From NCBI RefSeq assembly GCF_016909495.1, contig NZ_JAFBFW010000001.1, positions 930,001 through 994,000 on the forward strand: a DNA stretch of 64,000 bases, written 5' to 3'. Source of the DNA: Pantoea coffeiphila. Lineage in GTDB: Bacteria; Pseudomonadota; Gammaproteobacteria; Enterobacterales; Enterobacteriaceae. The translations under genes were made by a program, and so were the position numbers. Below the pieces are notes generated by a model. That model had not been told where the DNA came from. It searched no databases and saw only the letters and a list, made by a program, of their open reading frames with translations. Positions 52,479 through 61,447 of the stretch are shown piece by piece (the stretch's first letter is position 1; each line of letters starts with the position of its first letter).

Positions 52479-54209
52479 ATGACATTATTATCTGCACAAT
52501 CCTTATTCTTCGATAACGCCTTCGGACCTTTGCTGACCGAGATTTCGTTCGGCCTGAAGAAAGGCGACCGCATCGGGCTGATTGGCCATAACGGCTGCGG
52601 AAAAAGTACCCTGCTGAAAATCCTTAACGGAGAACTGCCGGCCCTGTCCGGTACGATCACACTGGCAAACCACTGCATTATGGCAACGGTAGAACAGCAT
52701 CTTCCTGCGGCATTGCACGATGCGACGCTGATCGATGCGGTACAGAACCATTTACCCGGCAGCCTGCATCAGCCGGAACGCTGGCAGGCCGAAGTGCTGC
52801 TGGCGACGCTGGGCTTTGAGGAACATAGCTGGGCGCTGACCGCCGGAACGCTCAGCGGAGGGCAGCATACGCGGCTGATGCTGGCGCGTGCGCTGATCCG
52901 TCAGCCGGATTTACTGCTGCTGGATGAGCCGAGCAACCATCTGGACCTGCCCACCCTGCTGTGGCTTGAGCAGTTTCTGCAAAACTGGAACGGCAGTTTT
53001 GTCCTGGTTTCCCACGATCGCAGCCTGCTGGACAGCGTCACCAACTGTACATGGATTCTGCGTGACAACCGGCTGCAATTTATCCGTCTCCCCTGCTCCC
53101 AGGCGCGCCGGGCGCTGGCGGAGAAAGATGCGGCAGACGCACTGCGCCGTCAATCCGAGCAGAAGGAGATAGACCGCGTAACCAGAAGCGCCAAACGGCT
53201 GGCCATCTGGGGCAGCGTTTACGACAACGAAGGCCTGGCGCGTAAAGCCAAACAAATGGAAAAACAGGTCGACCGGATGAAGGAAGAGCAAACCGATGTC
53301 ACCGCAGGCAGTCAGTGGCAGCTGCGGCTTCGCGGTGAAGCCCTACCGGCGGATCGCGTGCTGGCATTTTCTGGCTTTCAGGTGCGGCCTGCGCCGGGCG
53401 CGCCGGTGCTGTTTGAAGTCGGTGAGCTTCGGGTGAAAAGCGGTGACCGTATTGCGCTGGTGGGCCGTAACGGCTGCGGAAAATCCTCGCTGCTACAACT
53501 TCTGTGGCAGGCATATTGCCGAATGGAAACCGCGAGTGATGGGGTGATTTTCCATCCCAAAGTGCGTACGGGGTATTACGACCAGAGCCTGCAACAGCTA
53601 CAGGATGAAGACACGCTGTCGGATGCGCTGGCAAACTTTGCGCCGCTAACCGAAGAGCAGCGGAAAATGGCGCTGATCGGTGCCTGTTTTCCGTATCTTC
53701 GCCATCAGCAAAAAGTCAGCACGCTGAGCGGCGGCGAGCGTTCGAGGCTGCTGTTTATCGGGCTGACGCTGGCAAACTACTCGCTGCTGCTGCTGGATGA
53801 GCCGACCAACCATCTGGATATGGAAGGGAAAGAAGAGCTGGCGGAAACGTTAAAAACCTTTAGCGGCGCGGTACTGCTGGTTTCTCACGACCGGATGCTG
53901 ATTGAGCAGAGCTGCAACCGATACTGGCTTATTCATCAGCAGCGGCTGGCGGAGTGGCACAGTCTGGCGCCGGTTTACGCCCTGCTGGCCGATACGCCGG
54001 TGCCGGATTCTGCAATACCAGAAAAAACACCGGAGGCCGCGGCCGTCATTGCAACGAACGAAGAGGAACACTGGCTGACGGCGCTTCTGGAGCTGGAAAG
54101 TAAACTGGCAGAAGATCGGGCGCGCAGGCCCAGACATCAGAAACCGGAGTTACAGCAGCAGTGGCAACGGCAAATCGCCGAACTGAATGCTCTTCTGGGG
54201 TTGGATTAG
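52479..54209 (+). CDS. ABC-F family ribosome-associated ATPase
   Basis: 576-residue protein with two ABC domains and no membrane part. Walker A GHNGCGKST (about 38) and GRNGCGKSS (about 329); signatures TLSGGQHTR and TLSGGERSR; Walker B LLLLDEPSNHLD and LLLLDEPTNHLD. The two domains are joined by a charged linker (ALAEKDAADALRRQSEQKEID...MEKQVDRMKEEQ). ABC-F proteins act on the ribosome, in translation control or resistance to ribosome-targeting antibiotics. It is shorter than Uup and YheS and not one of the four universal E. coli members as far as I can tell. The upstream leader suggests induction by ribosome stalling. Confidence 0.87.
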   Translation: MTLLSAQSLFFDNAFGPLLTEISFGLKKGDRIGLIGHNGCGKSTLLKILNGELPALSGTITLANHCIMATVEQHLPAALHDATLIDAVQNHLPGSLHQPERWQAEVLLATLGFEEHSWALTAGTLSGGQHTRLMLARALIRQPDLLLLDEPSNHLDLPTLLWLEQFLQNWNGSFVLVSHDRSLLDSVTNCTWILRDNRLQFIRLPCSQARRALAEKDAADALRRQSEQKEIDRVTRSAKRLAIWGSVYDNEGLARKAKQMEKQVDRMKEEQTDVTAGSQWQLRLRGEALPADRVLAFSGFQVRPAPGAPVLFEVGELRVKSGDRIALVGRNGCGKSSLLQLLWQAYCRMETASDGVIFHPKVRTGYYDQSLQQLQDEDTLSDALANFAPLTEEQRKMALIGACFPYLRHQQKVSTLSGGERSRLLFIGLTLANYSLLLLDEPTNHLDMEGKEELAETLKTFSGAVLLVSHDRMLIEQSCNRYWLIHQQRLAEWHSLAPVYALLADTPVPDSAIPEKTPEAAAVIATNEEEHWLTALLELESKLAEDRARRPRHQKPELQQQWQRQIAELNALLGLD

Positions 54210-54214
54210 CGGTT

Positions 54215-54373
54215 GAGCTGGCGGTTGCCCTGCTCTGGTATTCGCGGATGGGGGGCGATCGTCCGTTCTGGCATCGACGCCTGGAGGGCGATCGCGCACA
54301 CAAGTGGCTGCGCGATGCTCTTTGGGCGATCCGTGCCGCTGAAACGGCGGCGGTCAGATCTGGAAGTCGATAG
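54215..54373 (+). pseudogene. C-terminal relic of a LysR-type gene
   Basis: After the ABC-F stop an open plus frame reads LLWYSRMGG and LEGDRAHKWLRDALWAIRAAE, resembling the tail of the LysR protein at 50387 (IWHPRMDGDRAHAWLRDCLREV). The DNA GGCGATCGCGCACAC...TGGCTGCGCGA is shared. It overlaps the 3' end of cbl on the other strand. Confidence 0.6.
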
Positions 54374-55313
54374 CCGGTTCTTCTTCGTTGCTCAGTGCCA
54401 GCGCCTGGCGCTTGATCTCTTCCAGAGAGAGATTCGCGTTGCACAGCTCCAGGAACTGCCAGACGTAGTTACGCTGCAGCTGCCCGCGCTTCAGGCCCAG
54501 CCAGACGGTGTTGGACTCGAACAGATGGCGCGCCTCAAGGCGAACCAGATCCGAATTTTCATCCAACTGGCAGGCCTGGTCGGCCAGGATGCCCACCCCC
54601 AGTCCCAGCTCAACGTAGGTTTTCACTACGTCGGAGTCCTGGGCGCTAAGGACGATATCCGGTTTCAGGCTGGCGGCATGGAATGCGCGATCCACCCGCG
54701 AGCGTCCAGTGATCCCCTGCCGATAAGTGATCAGCGGATAGCGGCTGAGGGTCGCCAGCGTCAGCGGCTGCTGCTGGATCAGCTCGTGGCCTTTTGGCAC
54801 CAGCAGCGCATGGTGCCAGCTGAACCACGGGAACGCCGCCAGCGCCGGGTTATTTACCACCTGCTCACTGGCGATGCCGATATCGGCCTCGCCGGCGACC
54901 AGCATGGAAGCAATCTCCTGTGGCGATCCCTGATTCAGCTCCAGCCGCACGTGCGGATAGAGTGCGCGAAACGCCTTAATCACTTTCGGCAGGCTGTAGC
55001 GTGCCTGAGTATGGGTAGTGGCGATAGTCAGAACGCCGCTGGATTCGTTGGTAAACACGTCCGCAAGACGGCGGACTTTGCCTGCCTCATCAAGAATGCG
55101 CTCGGCGATGGTCAACAGCGCTTTACCGGGTTCGGTCATCCCCAGCAGGCGTTTACCCCGGCGGATAAAAATCTCTACCCCCAGTTCATCTTCCAAATCG
55201 CGAATATGGCGGCTGACTCCTGACTGAGAGGTGAACAGCGCGTTAGCCACTTCGGTGAGATTAAACTCGCAGCGTGCCGCTTCCTTAATGATTTTAAGTT
55301 GCTGAAAATTCAC
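54354..55313 (-). CDS. cbl: LysR-type regulator of sulfonate/sulfur utilisation
   Basis: 319 residues collinear with E. coli Cbl: MNFQQLKIIKEAARCEFNLT, HTH with LFTSQSGVSRHIRDLEDELG, THTQARYSLPKVIKAFRALYPHVRLEL, GEADIGIASE and a terminal DFQI. Cbl activates genes for use of sulfonates when sulfate is scarce. It lies downstream of nac in the same orientation, the order known from E. coli, where nac read-through contributes to cbl expression. The protein is about the usual length. Confidence 0.93.
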   Translation of the reverse strand: MNFQQLKIIKEAARCEFNLTEVANALFTSQSGVSRHIRDLEDELGVEIFIRRGKRLLGMTEPGKALLTIAERILDEAGKVRRLADVFTNESSGVLTIATTHTQARYSLPKVIKAFRALYPHVRLELNQGSPQEIASMLVAGEADIGIASEQVVNNPALAAFPWFSWHHALLVPKGHELIQQQPLTLATLSRYPLITYRQGITGRSRVDRAFHAASLKPDIVLSAQDSDVVKTYVELGLGVGILADQACQLDENSDLVRLEARHLFESNTVWLGLKRGQLQRNYVWQFLELCNANLSLEEIKRQALALSNEEEPAIDFQI

Positions 55314-55457
55314 GCGCTTTCCTCCCTCTGTTATTTGCTGGTTTCCTTCATGTTAAGGATGCAAATTGATAGCAACAAATAATAAAAAGAGGTTTTATAT
55401 GCTTTTTAGCGATAAGGCAGAAGTGAGGCGCGCGGCTGCGCGCCCGGCACAGAGGGA

Positions 55458-56375
55458 TTAACCAACCAGCATCAGTTCGCGATCTTCAACGACCGGTCTG
55501 TTGAGCAGCGACAGTAAAATATTCTTTACCGCCTGCGCTGACGGTGACAGCGGCTGCCGAGAAGAAACATTCAGCGACAGAGGCAGATTCAGCGTCGGGC
55601 TGCTGATCCGAGCCATCCAGGCGTTAGTCGAGGTGACCAGCGCACGTGCGGCGGACTCCGGTAGAACGGTAACACCCATCCCGCTGGAGACTGCTGCGGT
55701 CAGCGTAGCGATGGACTCAATTTCACCGATAATTCGGGCACTGAGGCGGCGCAGGGAGAAGGCTTCATCCACACGTTTACGTACGGCACTGTAGTCGCGT
55801 GGCAGGAACAAATTCATTTCGGCAACGGCGGCGAGGTCGACGTGCTGGCCTGGGCAGGCGGTGGTGCCAACCAGATATAATTCTTCTTTCAGCAGCGGGA
55901 TGCTGGTAATACCGGCAGTTGGGGAACGGTCATAAAGTACCGCCATGTCAAGCTGTCCATTCATCACTTTTTCGTTTAGTGAAGAACCGCTGTTTTCGTG
56001 CAGATAGACCAGCACTTCGGGAAACTGTTCGCGTACCGTTTGCAGCAGCGGCATGGTCAGCGAAGAGGCGGCCGTGCCCGGTGCCAGCCCAATAGAGACC
56101 TGCCCGGTGAGGACCTGGCCGGCGTTGACCACCGCCAGCTGCGCCTGTTCGCACTGGCGCAAAATGGTGCGAGCGTGGGAATACAGGATCTTACCCGCTT
56201 CGGTCGGCGTGACGCCGCGCTTGGTGCGGATCAGCAGCTGCTGGTCGAGTTCATTTTCCAGCGTGGCAACCTGCTGGCTGAGCGCTGGCTGTGCAATATG
56301 CAGGACTTCAGCGGCCTGGGTCAGGCTGCCGATATCGACGATTTTCACGAAATATTTCAGTCGTCTTAAGTTCAT
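55458..56375 (-). CDS. nac: nitrogen assimilation control LysR regulator
   Basis: 305 residues collinear with Nac of Klebsiella/E. coli: MNLRRLKYFVKIVDIGSLTQAAEVLHIAQPALSQQVATLE, IGLAPGTAASSLTMPLLQTV, and GVTVLPESAARAL. Nac couples sigma-54-dependent nitrogen limitation to sigma-70 promoters (for example hut, put, ure and repression of gdhA). The upstream region has a consensus sigma-54 promoter and an NtrC dyad, as expected. Start ATG 56375 with GGAGG upstream. Confidence 0.95.
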   Translation of the reverse strand: MNLRRLKYFVKIVDIGSLTQAAEVLHIAQPALSQQVATLENELDQQLLIRTKRGVTPTEAGKILYSHARTILRQCEQAQLAVVNAGQVLTGQVSIGLAPGTAASSLTMPLLQTVREQFPEVLVYLHENSGSSLNEKVMNGQLDMAVLYDRSPTAGITSIPLLKEELYLVGTTACPGQHVDLAAVAEMNLFLPRDYSAVRKRVDEAFSLRRLSARIIGEIESIATLTAAVSSGMGVTVLPESAARALVTSTNAWMARISSPTLNLPLSLNVSSRQPLSPSAQAVKNILLSLLNRPVVEDRELMLVG

Positions 56376-56453
56376 TTTGCCTCCGTCTCGTATCCCCGAG
56401 TGCCAGTTTGAGCTGGCGTTTGTAATAAGTTTTCACTCTGACTGATATATCTT

Positions 56454-56469
56454 TGCAATTGACGTGCCA
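56454..56469 (-). promoter_or_regulatory. sigma-54 promoter of nac
   Basis: TGGCACGTCAATTGCA on the minus strand, an exact match to TGGCACGN4TTGCA, 78 bases upstream of the nac start. Confidence 0.93.
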
Positions 56470-56502
56470 GAAATTGACAAACAATCGAGTGGCTTATTAC
56501 TG

Positions 56503-56519
56503 ACCGCCTAACAGGCGGT
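56503..56519. repeat. palindrome between nac enhancer and promoter
   Basis: ACCGCCT-AAC-AGGCGGT, a perfect 7-bp inverted repeat midway between the NtrC dyad and the sigma-54 promoter. Function unknown. Confidence 0.5.
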
Positions 56520-56599
56520 AAAATAAGAGAATCTGATTACCCACTAAGGGGTATTGCCTCGGATTGGCGTTTCAGCGGGATTATTTGCAAGGTTTGGGC

Positions 56600-56614
56600 G
56601 CACGGTGATGGTGC
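56600..56614. promoter_or_regulatory. NtrC enhancer site of nac
   Basis: GCACGGTGATGGTGC, an exact GCAC-N7-GTGC dyad centred about 145 bases upstream of the -24/-12 element. Confidence 0.8.
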
Positions 56615-56741
56615 AGGTGATGCGTTGGTGAGGTGCGGATTGGGGAAGAGGCGAACGTTTCGCATTAGAAGCTTAGCTTCAGGGATCGAGGACGTAGACC
56701 ATTACAGAGGGACGGCGCTGCTGATAGCTTCGGTTATGGGC

Positions 56742-56844
56742 GACCGTGACGGGGCTGAACGCCGGGACGCCGTAGACCCATCCCTGGGGGCTTGACTGCC
56801 GCCTCCCTGCGGCAGACACCCGGCTTATCTTCCCCGTCACGGTC
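56742..56844. repeat. structured repeat, class A copy 3
   Basis: A 103-base element closed by a perfect 13-bp inverted repeat (GACCGTGACGGGG / CCCCGTCACGGTC), inner stem GCCGGG / CCCGGC, a small hairpin around CCCATCCCTGGG, and CTGCCGCCTCCCTGCGGCAG. Compared with copy 1, several arm base pairs are changed on both sides. Confidence 0.85.
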
Positions 56845-56948
56845 TCCCTCTCAGGCTTTCGTGTCGCTTTGCTGCGAAACGGTCGCCTTCAGAAAGAGAT
56901 TTGGTTGCGTCTTGTTGAGGGCAGCGACACCCTGAGTTTACTGGCAAT

Positions 56949-57046
56949 CGGTGCGGGGTGGGTTCGCGGACCGTTGAGCGCAGGGATGCGCGAATCGAGG
57001 CCACACGGACGTGTTCACGCCGAGTCCGCGAACCCACCCTGCACCG
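56949..57046. repeat. structured repeat, class B copy 2
   Basis: A 98-base element whose 23-base arms pair throughout except for one G.U (CGGTGCGGGG... with ...CCCTGCACCG). It encloses the hairpins GCGCAGGGATGCGC and ACACGGACGTGT. It follows class A copy 3 by about 105 bases, as copy 1 of class B follows class A copy 1. Confidence 0.83.
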
Positions 57047-57070
57047 ACAGGCCAGACGCCAAACATGCAG

Positions 57071-57102
57071 CAACTCCTCAACTCCTCAACTCCTCAACTC
57101 AT
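57071..57102. repeat. octanucleotide tandem repeat CAACTCCT x4
   Basis: Three exact CAACTCCT units and a fourth with one change, 25 bases beyond class B copy 2. Confidence 0.85.
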
Positions 57103-57242
57103 AAAAAAACTCCCCTAGCCATCAAAATGACGCTATAAGAAATAATATTGAGCGGATTGGGAAGTTTTTCACTCCTCGCTATCGATATGATGATCGCCAT
57201 CCGAACGGCATCTCAATCAACCGCTTACCACAGAGAGCACTC

Positions 57243-57872
57243 ATGAAACTTCACAGCGACAGCTTTACCGACGGCCAGCTCATTCCCGGTGAATTCGCCT
57301 TTGCCGTAGCCGACAGCGAAAATCACATTCGCCTCTCCGCTAACCGTAACCCGCACCTGGCGTGGCAGGATCTCCCTGAAGGCACCCAATCCCTGGTGAT
57401 TGTCTGCCACGACCCGGACGTTCCGTCCGTCGGCGATAACGTCAACCAGGAAGGTAAAGTGGTAGAGGCATCGCTGCCGCGCGTCGATTTCTACCACTGG
57501 CTGCTGCTGGATATCCCGGCATCCGTCAGCGAAATTGCAGCCGGAAGCCAGTCCGATGCGATAACCCCACGCGGCAAGCCCGGCCCGGCAGCGCCGAACA
57601 GCCTGCGCCACGGCGTGAATGATTACACCGCGTGGTTCGCCGGCGATAAGGAGATGAGCGGACAGTATTTCGGCTACGACGGCCCCTGCCCGCCGTGGAA
57701 CGATGAGCTGATGCATCACTATGTCTTCACCGTCTACGCACTGGCGAACAGCACCCTGAAGGTTGCGGGTGAGCTGAACGGCGCTAACGTCCTGGCGGCA
57801 ATCGCGGCGGCCGATGTGCTGGGCAGCGCGCAGATCACCGGGCTTTACAGCCTGAACCCTACGGTAGGCTGA
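57243..57872 (+). CDS. YbhB/YbcL-family PEBP-like protein
   Basis: 209-residue member of the phosphatidylethanolamine-binding/Raf-kinase-inhibitor-like family: NPHLAWQDLPEGTQSLVIVCHDPDVPS with the conserved Asp-Pro-Asp, FYHWLLLDIP, and YDGPCPPWNDELMHHYVFTVYALA. Bacterial members bind anionic ligands; their roles are poorly known. No signal peptide, so cytoplasmic. Start ATG 57243 with GAGAG upstream. Confidence 0.9.
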   Translation: MKLHSDSFTDGQLIPGEFAFAVADSENHIRLSANRNPHLAWQDLPEGTQSLVIVCHDPDVPSVGDNVNQEGKVVEASLPRVDFYHWLLLDIPASVSEIAAGSQSDAITPRGKPGPAAPNSLRHGVNDYTAWFAGDKEMSGQYFGYDGPCPPWNDELMHHYVFTVYALANSTLKVAGELNGANVLAAIAAADVLGSAQITGLYSLNPTVG

Positions 57873-57877
57873 CGGCA

Positions 57878-58063
57878 ATGACGGTGCACCGCCCTTCCCT
57901 TGATCATCATGAGCGGCCTGCCGCACGTGTGCCGGGGGCGGTGCTGCAAACTACCAGCTGGCCGCTGACGCAAATTGCCGATGCCAGCGGCTATCTTTCC
58001 GCCGCGCGCTTTTCGGCACGCTTCAGAACGCGCTTCGGCATTTCGCCCGCCCGGCTGAGGTGA
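57878..58063 (+). pseudogene. C-terminal fragment of an AraC-family regulator
   Basis: Only the second helix-turn-helix remains: LLQTTSWPLTQIADASGY (approximate register from AVLQTTSW) then LSAARFSARFRTRFGISPARLR. About 35 recognisable residues of a family normally near 300. It lies 5 bases after the PEBP gene. The N-terminal 23 codons do not look like AraC. A deletion relic, probably inactive. Confidence 0.7.
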
Positions 58064-58175
58064 TCTTTAAAATGGAAAAAGAAAGGGAATGAGAGTCGGG
58101 AAACAGAGGAATAAATCGGGGCTTTAACGACAATAGCCGGATGCCTTTACGGGTAAAGGCATCCGAAGATGAAAA

Positions 58176-58616
58176 TTATTCAATCACCAGGCTATTAACG
58201 GCCAGAACGGCCTGCGCGGCTTCAGCGCCTTTCTTAACAAAGTGCTTATCGTAGAACTGCACGATTTCGTCAACCGGCTGGAAATTATGCGGGGTCAGCG
58301 AAACGGAGAACACCGGAACTTCGGTGGCCAGCTGCACGTTCATCAGGCCATCAACCACCGCCTGGGCAACGAAATCATGGCGGTAAATGCCGCCGTCAAC
58401 CACCAGCGCAGCACAGACGATCGCATCATATTTGCCGGTTTTCGCCAGCTTCTGGGCCACTAACGGCATTTCAAATGCACCGGGAACGTCGAAGACGTTA
58501 ATCACGGCATCAACGTTATCTTCCTGAGCGATGCGCTGACGGAAACCCTCTAATGCCTTGCTCACAATCTCTGTATGCCAGTTGGCTTTCACAAAGGCGA
58601 TATTAATTTTTTTCAC
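58176..58616 (-). CDS. ribH2: 6,7-dimethyl-8-ribityllumazine synthase, RibH2-type
   Basis: 146-residue lumazine synthase: FVKANWHTEIVSKALEGFR, FDVPGAFEMPLVAQKLAKTGKYDAIVCAALVVDGGIYRHDFVAQAVVDGLMNVQL, and a basic tail. It joins 5-amino-6-ribitylamino-uracil to dihydroxybutanone phosphate to make lumazine, the riboflavin precursor. The sequence (NWH, VVDGGIYRHDFVA) resembles the RibH2 type (decameric in Brucella) rather than the housekeeping enzyme next to nusB. It stands alone with no FMN riboswitch visible, so it is probably an extra copy. Confidence 0.85.
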   Translation of the reverse strand: MKKINIAFVKANWHTEIVSKALEGFRQRIAQEDNVDAVINVFDVPGAFEMPLVAQKLAKTGKYDAIVCAALVVDGGIYRHDFVAQAVVDGLMNVQLATEVPVFSVSLTPHNFQPVDEIVQFYDKHFVKKGAEAAQAVLAVNSLVIE

Positions 58617-58804
58617 TGTAACTCCAAGAACGCGATGAAATGTATCAATCTTTAATGGGGAATTTTACTGGAAAGTAAGATTATTTTCACTTGGTATAAC
58701 ATGTTGAAAATACGAAATCCAGACGTCAAAAAAAAAGCCGCTTCCCGTCGTCTCGCAGCATTTTATAACTCCCCTGAAGCGTAACAACCGTGTTATGGCG
58801 CAAT

Positions 58805-58845
58805 ACAAAAATAAAAAATCGGGGGATCGTTTGACCGATCCCCCG
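58805..58845 (-). terminator. rho-independent terminator of the sugar ABC operon
   Basis: Minus-strand stem CGGGGGATCG / CGATCCCCCG followed by ATTTTTTATTTTTG, about 33 bases beyond the permease stop. Confidence 0.88.
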
Positions 58846-58877
58846 GCTTAAGGGCTAACGAAGTTGCGCTGGAGCGA

Positions 58878-59909
58878 TTAGCGCTTCTTACGGTTGCGGT
58901 ACATATCGATAGAAACCGCCGCCACGATAATCATCCCTTTGATGATGTCCTGCACGTAGGCATCAACGCCCACGAAGGTGAAGCCACTCTTAATCAGACC
59001 GAGGATCACCGCACCAATCAGCGTACCGGTGATGCGACCCACGCCGCCCATCAGGCTGCTGCCGCCGATAACCGCTGCGGCAATCGCATCCAGTTCGTAG
59101 GACAGACCCATGCTTGACTGGCCGCTGCTGACGCGAGCCGCCAGCACCACACCCGCCAGACCGGACAGGCCACCGGCGATGGTGTAAACAATGATCAGGT
59201 ACTTGTTAACGTTGATACCGGACACTTTCGCCGACACCATGTTGCCGCCGATAGCGTAAACGTATTTGCCGTAGCGAGTGTGTTTCAGAGCGATATGGAA
59301 GATGACCGCTACGACCAGGAAGATAATCACCGGCATTGCGCCCTGACCGATAGCGGTGAAGCCGTCAGACAGGAAGCTGATTGGGTTACCCTGGGTGTAG
59401 TACTGTGCCAGGCCACGGGCAGAAACCATCATACCCAGCGTGGCGATAAACGGAGGAATACCGGTTTTAGTAATCAGCACGCCGTTCAGAATTCCGCACA
59501 GCAGACCGACCCCGATCCCCGCACCGATAGGGATCACCGCAGGCATATCCACCAGCGACGGGAACATCGGCGACAGGCTGTCTGAGGTTTGCGCCAGACT
59601 GGCGGCAACCACCGCCGTTAAGGCAATCACCGAGCCGGACGAGAGGTCAATACCCGTAGTAATAATGACCTGGGTCACCCCGACGGCAATAATACCGATA
59701 ATCGCCACCTGTAAAACAATCAGCACCAGGCGGTTAGGGTTCATCAGGAATGACTGGTCGCGAACATACCAACCAAAGGCTTCGAAAATCAGCGCGATAC
59801 CGACCATTACCACGAAAATACCGGTATCTTTCGGCATCTTGCTTTTCAGATTACTGAAGAATGAGGGTGCTTCAGTTGACTGTTGCGTTGTCATTTTCAT
59901 ATCACTCAT
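58878..59909 (-). CDS. CUT2 sugar ABC transporter permease (RbsC-like)
   Basis: 343 residues with about ten membrane segments and the RbsC signatures GVTQVIITTGIDLSSGSVIALTAV, NGVLITKTGIPPFIATLGMMVSARGLA and GGSSLMGGVGRITGTLIGAVILGLI. Homodimeric channel of a ribose/inositol-type importer. It starts 20 bases after the ATPase gene and ends the operon. Confidence 0.92.
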   Translation of the reverse strand: MSDMKMTTQQSTEAPSFFSNLKSKMPKDTGIFVVMVGIALIFEAFGWYVRDQSFLMNPNRLVLIVLQVAIIGIIAVGVTQVIITTGIDLSSGSVIALTAVVAASLAQTSDSLSPMFPSLVDMPAVIPIGAGIGVGLLCGILNGVLITKTGIPPFIATLGMMVSARGLAQYYTQGNPISFLSDGFTAIGQGAMPVIIFLVVAVIFHIALKHTRYGKYVYAIGGNMVSAKVSGINVNKYLIIVYTIAGGLSGLAGVVLAARVSSGQSSMGLSYELDAIAAAVIGGSSLMGGVGRITGTLIGAVILGLIKSGFTFVGVDAYVQDIIKGMIIVAAVSIDMYRNRKKR

Positions 59910-59929
59910 ATTTTATTTACCTTACGCCC

Positions 59930-61414
59930 TTACTCGGACGCCAACGACAAAATGGTTTCCTGGTCAGCATCTTCTTTATTGAGGATGCCGGTAATACGAC
60001 CGCCGTGCATAACCATGACCCGGTCGCTCATGCCCAGAATTTCCGGCAGTTCGGAAGAAACCATGATGATGGCAACGCCACGGCTCGCCAGTTCGCTGAT
60101 CAGACGGTATATTTCCGCCTTCGCACCGACGTCGATACCACGGGTAGGTTCGTCAAGGATTAGAATTTTGGGCTGGGCCAGCAGCCAGCGCGCAATAAGC
60201 ACCTTCTGCTGGTTACCGCCACTCAAGTTATTGATGATCTGGTCCATTGTCGGCGTTTTGATATTCAGCTTACGGATCTGCTCAAGACAGTCCTTCGCCA
60301 TATCGCCGTGATTAACAAAGCCCGCTTTGGCGCTGTAGTTCGTCATCTTGACGATGCTCATGTTCTCCATCACCGACAGCACCAGGAACAGGCCGGACTT
60401 TTTACGGTCCTCGGTCAGGAATGCCAGACCCTTATCGATCGCCGATGCCGGGGATTCGATAGTGGTTGGCACGCCGTCAATCAGAATTTCGCCGCTGTCG
60501 ATGGAGGTCATGCCGAACAGGCTCTCCATCACTTCGCTGCGTCCGGCACCCACCAGTCCCGCCACCCCGAGGATTTCACCACGGCGCACATTAAAGCTGA
60601 CATCGTGGAATACGCCTTTGCGCGTCAGATTACGCACGGTCAGCACATCTTCACCGATGTTGGCATCAAATTTCGGGAACAGTTGGGTTAATTCACGCCC
60701 TACCATCTGCGTAATCAGCGACTGACGCGAATAGCTCGACGTGGAATCACTGGCCACCCAGGTGCCGTCACGGAACACGCTGACTTCATCGGTAATGGCG
60801 AAGATCTCATCCATTTTATGGCTGATATAGATGATGGCTTTACCCTGCTCGCGCAGGTCGCGGATAATGGCGAACAGATGCGACACTTCGGTTTCCGTCA
60901 GTGCCGACGTCGGTTCGTCCATAATCACGATGTCCGAGTTCCAGGACACCGCTTTCGCGATTTCAACCATTTGCTGGGAGGCAATGCTCAGATCGCCAAC
61001 CATCTGGTCAGGCCGCAGACGGATATTCAGTTTAACCAGCAGATCTTTGGTCAAACGATTGAGTTTTCCGTGGTCGACGAAGCCAAGTTTCATCGGCTCG
61101 CGACCCAACCAGATATTTTCGGCGACCGTCATATGCGGTACCAAATTAAGCTCCTGGTGAATCATGGAAATTCCCGAACGCAGCGCATCCAGCGTATCGG
61201 TAAACTGCACAGGCTCGCCTTTAATGCGGATTTGTCCCTCATCGGGACGGTAAATCCCGATGAGGCACTTCATTAAAGTGGACTTGCCCGCGCCATTCTC
61301 ACCCATCAGAGCATGCACCGTTCCGGGTTTGACGCGCAGCGATACGTTGCTTAACGCCTTAACTCCCGGGAAAAACTTGCTGATGCCTTCGGCTTCAAGC
61401 GCATATGCGGACAT
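59930..61414 (-). CDS. CUT2 sugar ABC transporter ATPase (RbsA-like)
   Basis: 494-residue double ATPase. The first domain has Walker [10 protein letters not shown], signature [14 protein letters not shown] and Walker [14 protein letters not shown]. The second has the degenerate P-loop GLVGAGRSE, usual for RbsA/MglA, and [17 protein letters not shown] with [13 protein letters not shown]. It follows the binding-protein gene by 33 bases. Confidence 0.93.
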   Translation of the reverse strand: MSAYALEAEGISKFFPGVKALSNVSLRVKPGTVHALMGENGAGKSTLMKCLIGIYRPDEGQIRIKGEPVQFTDTLDALRSGISMIHQELNLVPHMTVAENIWLGREPMKLGFVDHGKLNRLTKDLLVKLNIRLRPDQMVGDLSIASQQMVEIAKAVSWNSDIVIMDEPTSALTETEVSHLFAIIRDLREQGKAIIYISHKMDEIFAITDEVSVFRDGTWVASDSTSSYSRQSLITQMVGRELTQLFPKFDANIGEDVLTVRNLTRKGVFHDVSFNVRRGEILGVAGLVGAGRSEVMESLFGMTSIDSGEILIDGVPTTIESPASAIDKGLAFLTEDRKKSGLFLVLSVMENMSIVKMTNYSAKAGFVNHGDMAKDCLEQIRKLNIKTPTMDQIINNLSGGNQQKVLIARWLLAQPKILILDEPTRGIDVGAKAEIYRLISELASRGVAIIMVSSELPEILGMSDRVMVMHGGRITGILNKEDADQETILSLASE

Positions 61415-61447
61415 TTAACACCTCCGTACAACTGTTATCGGCAACGG

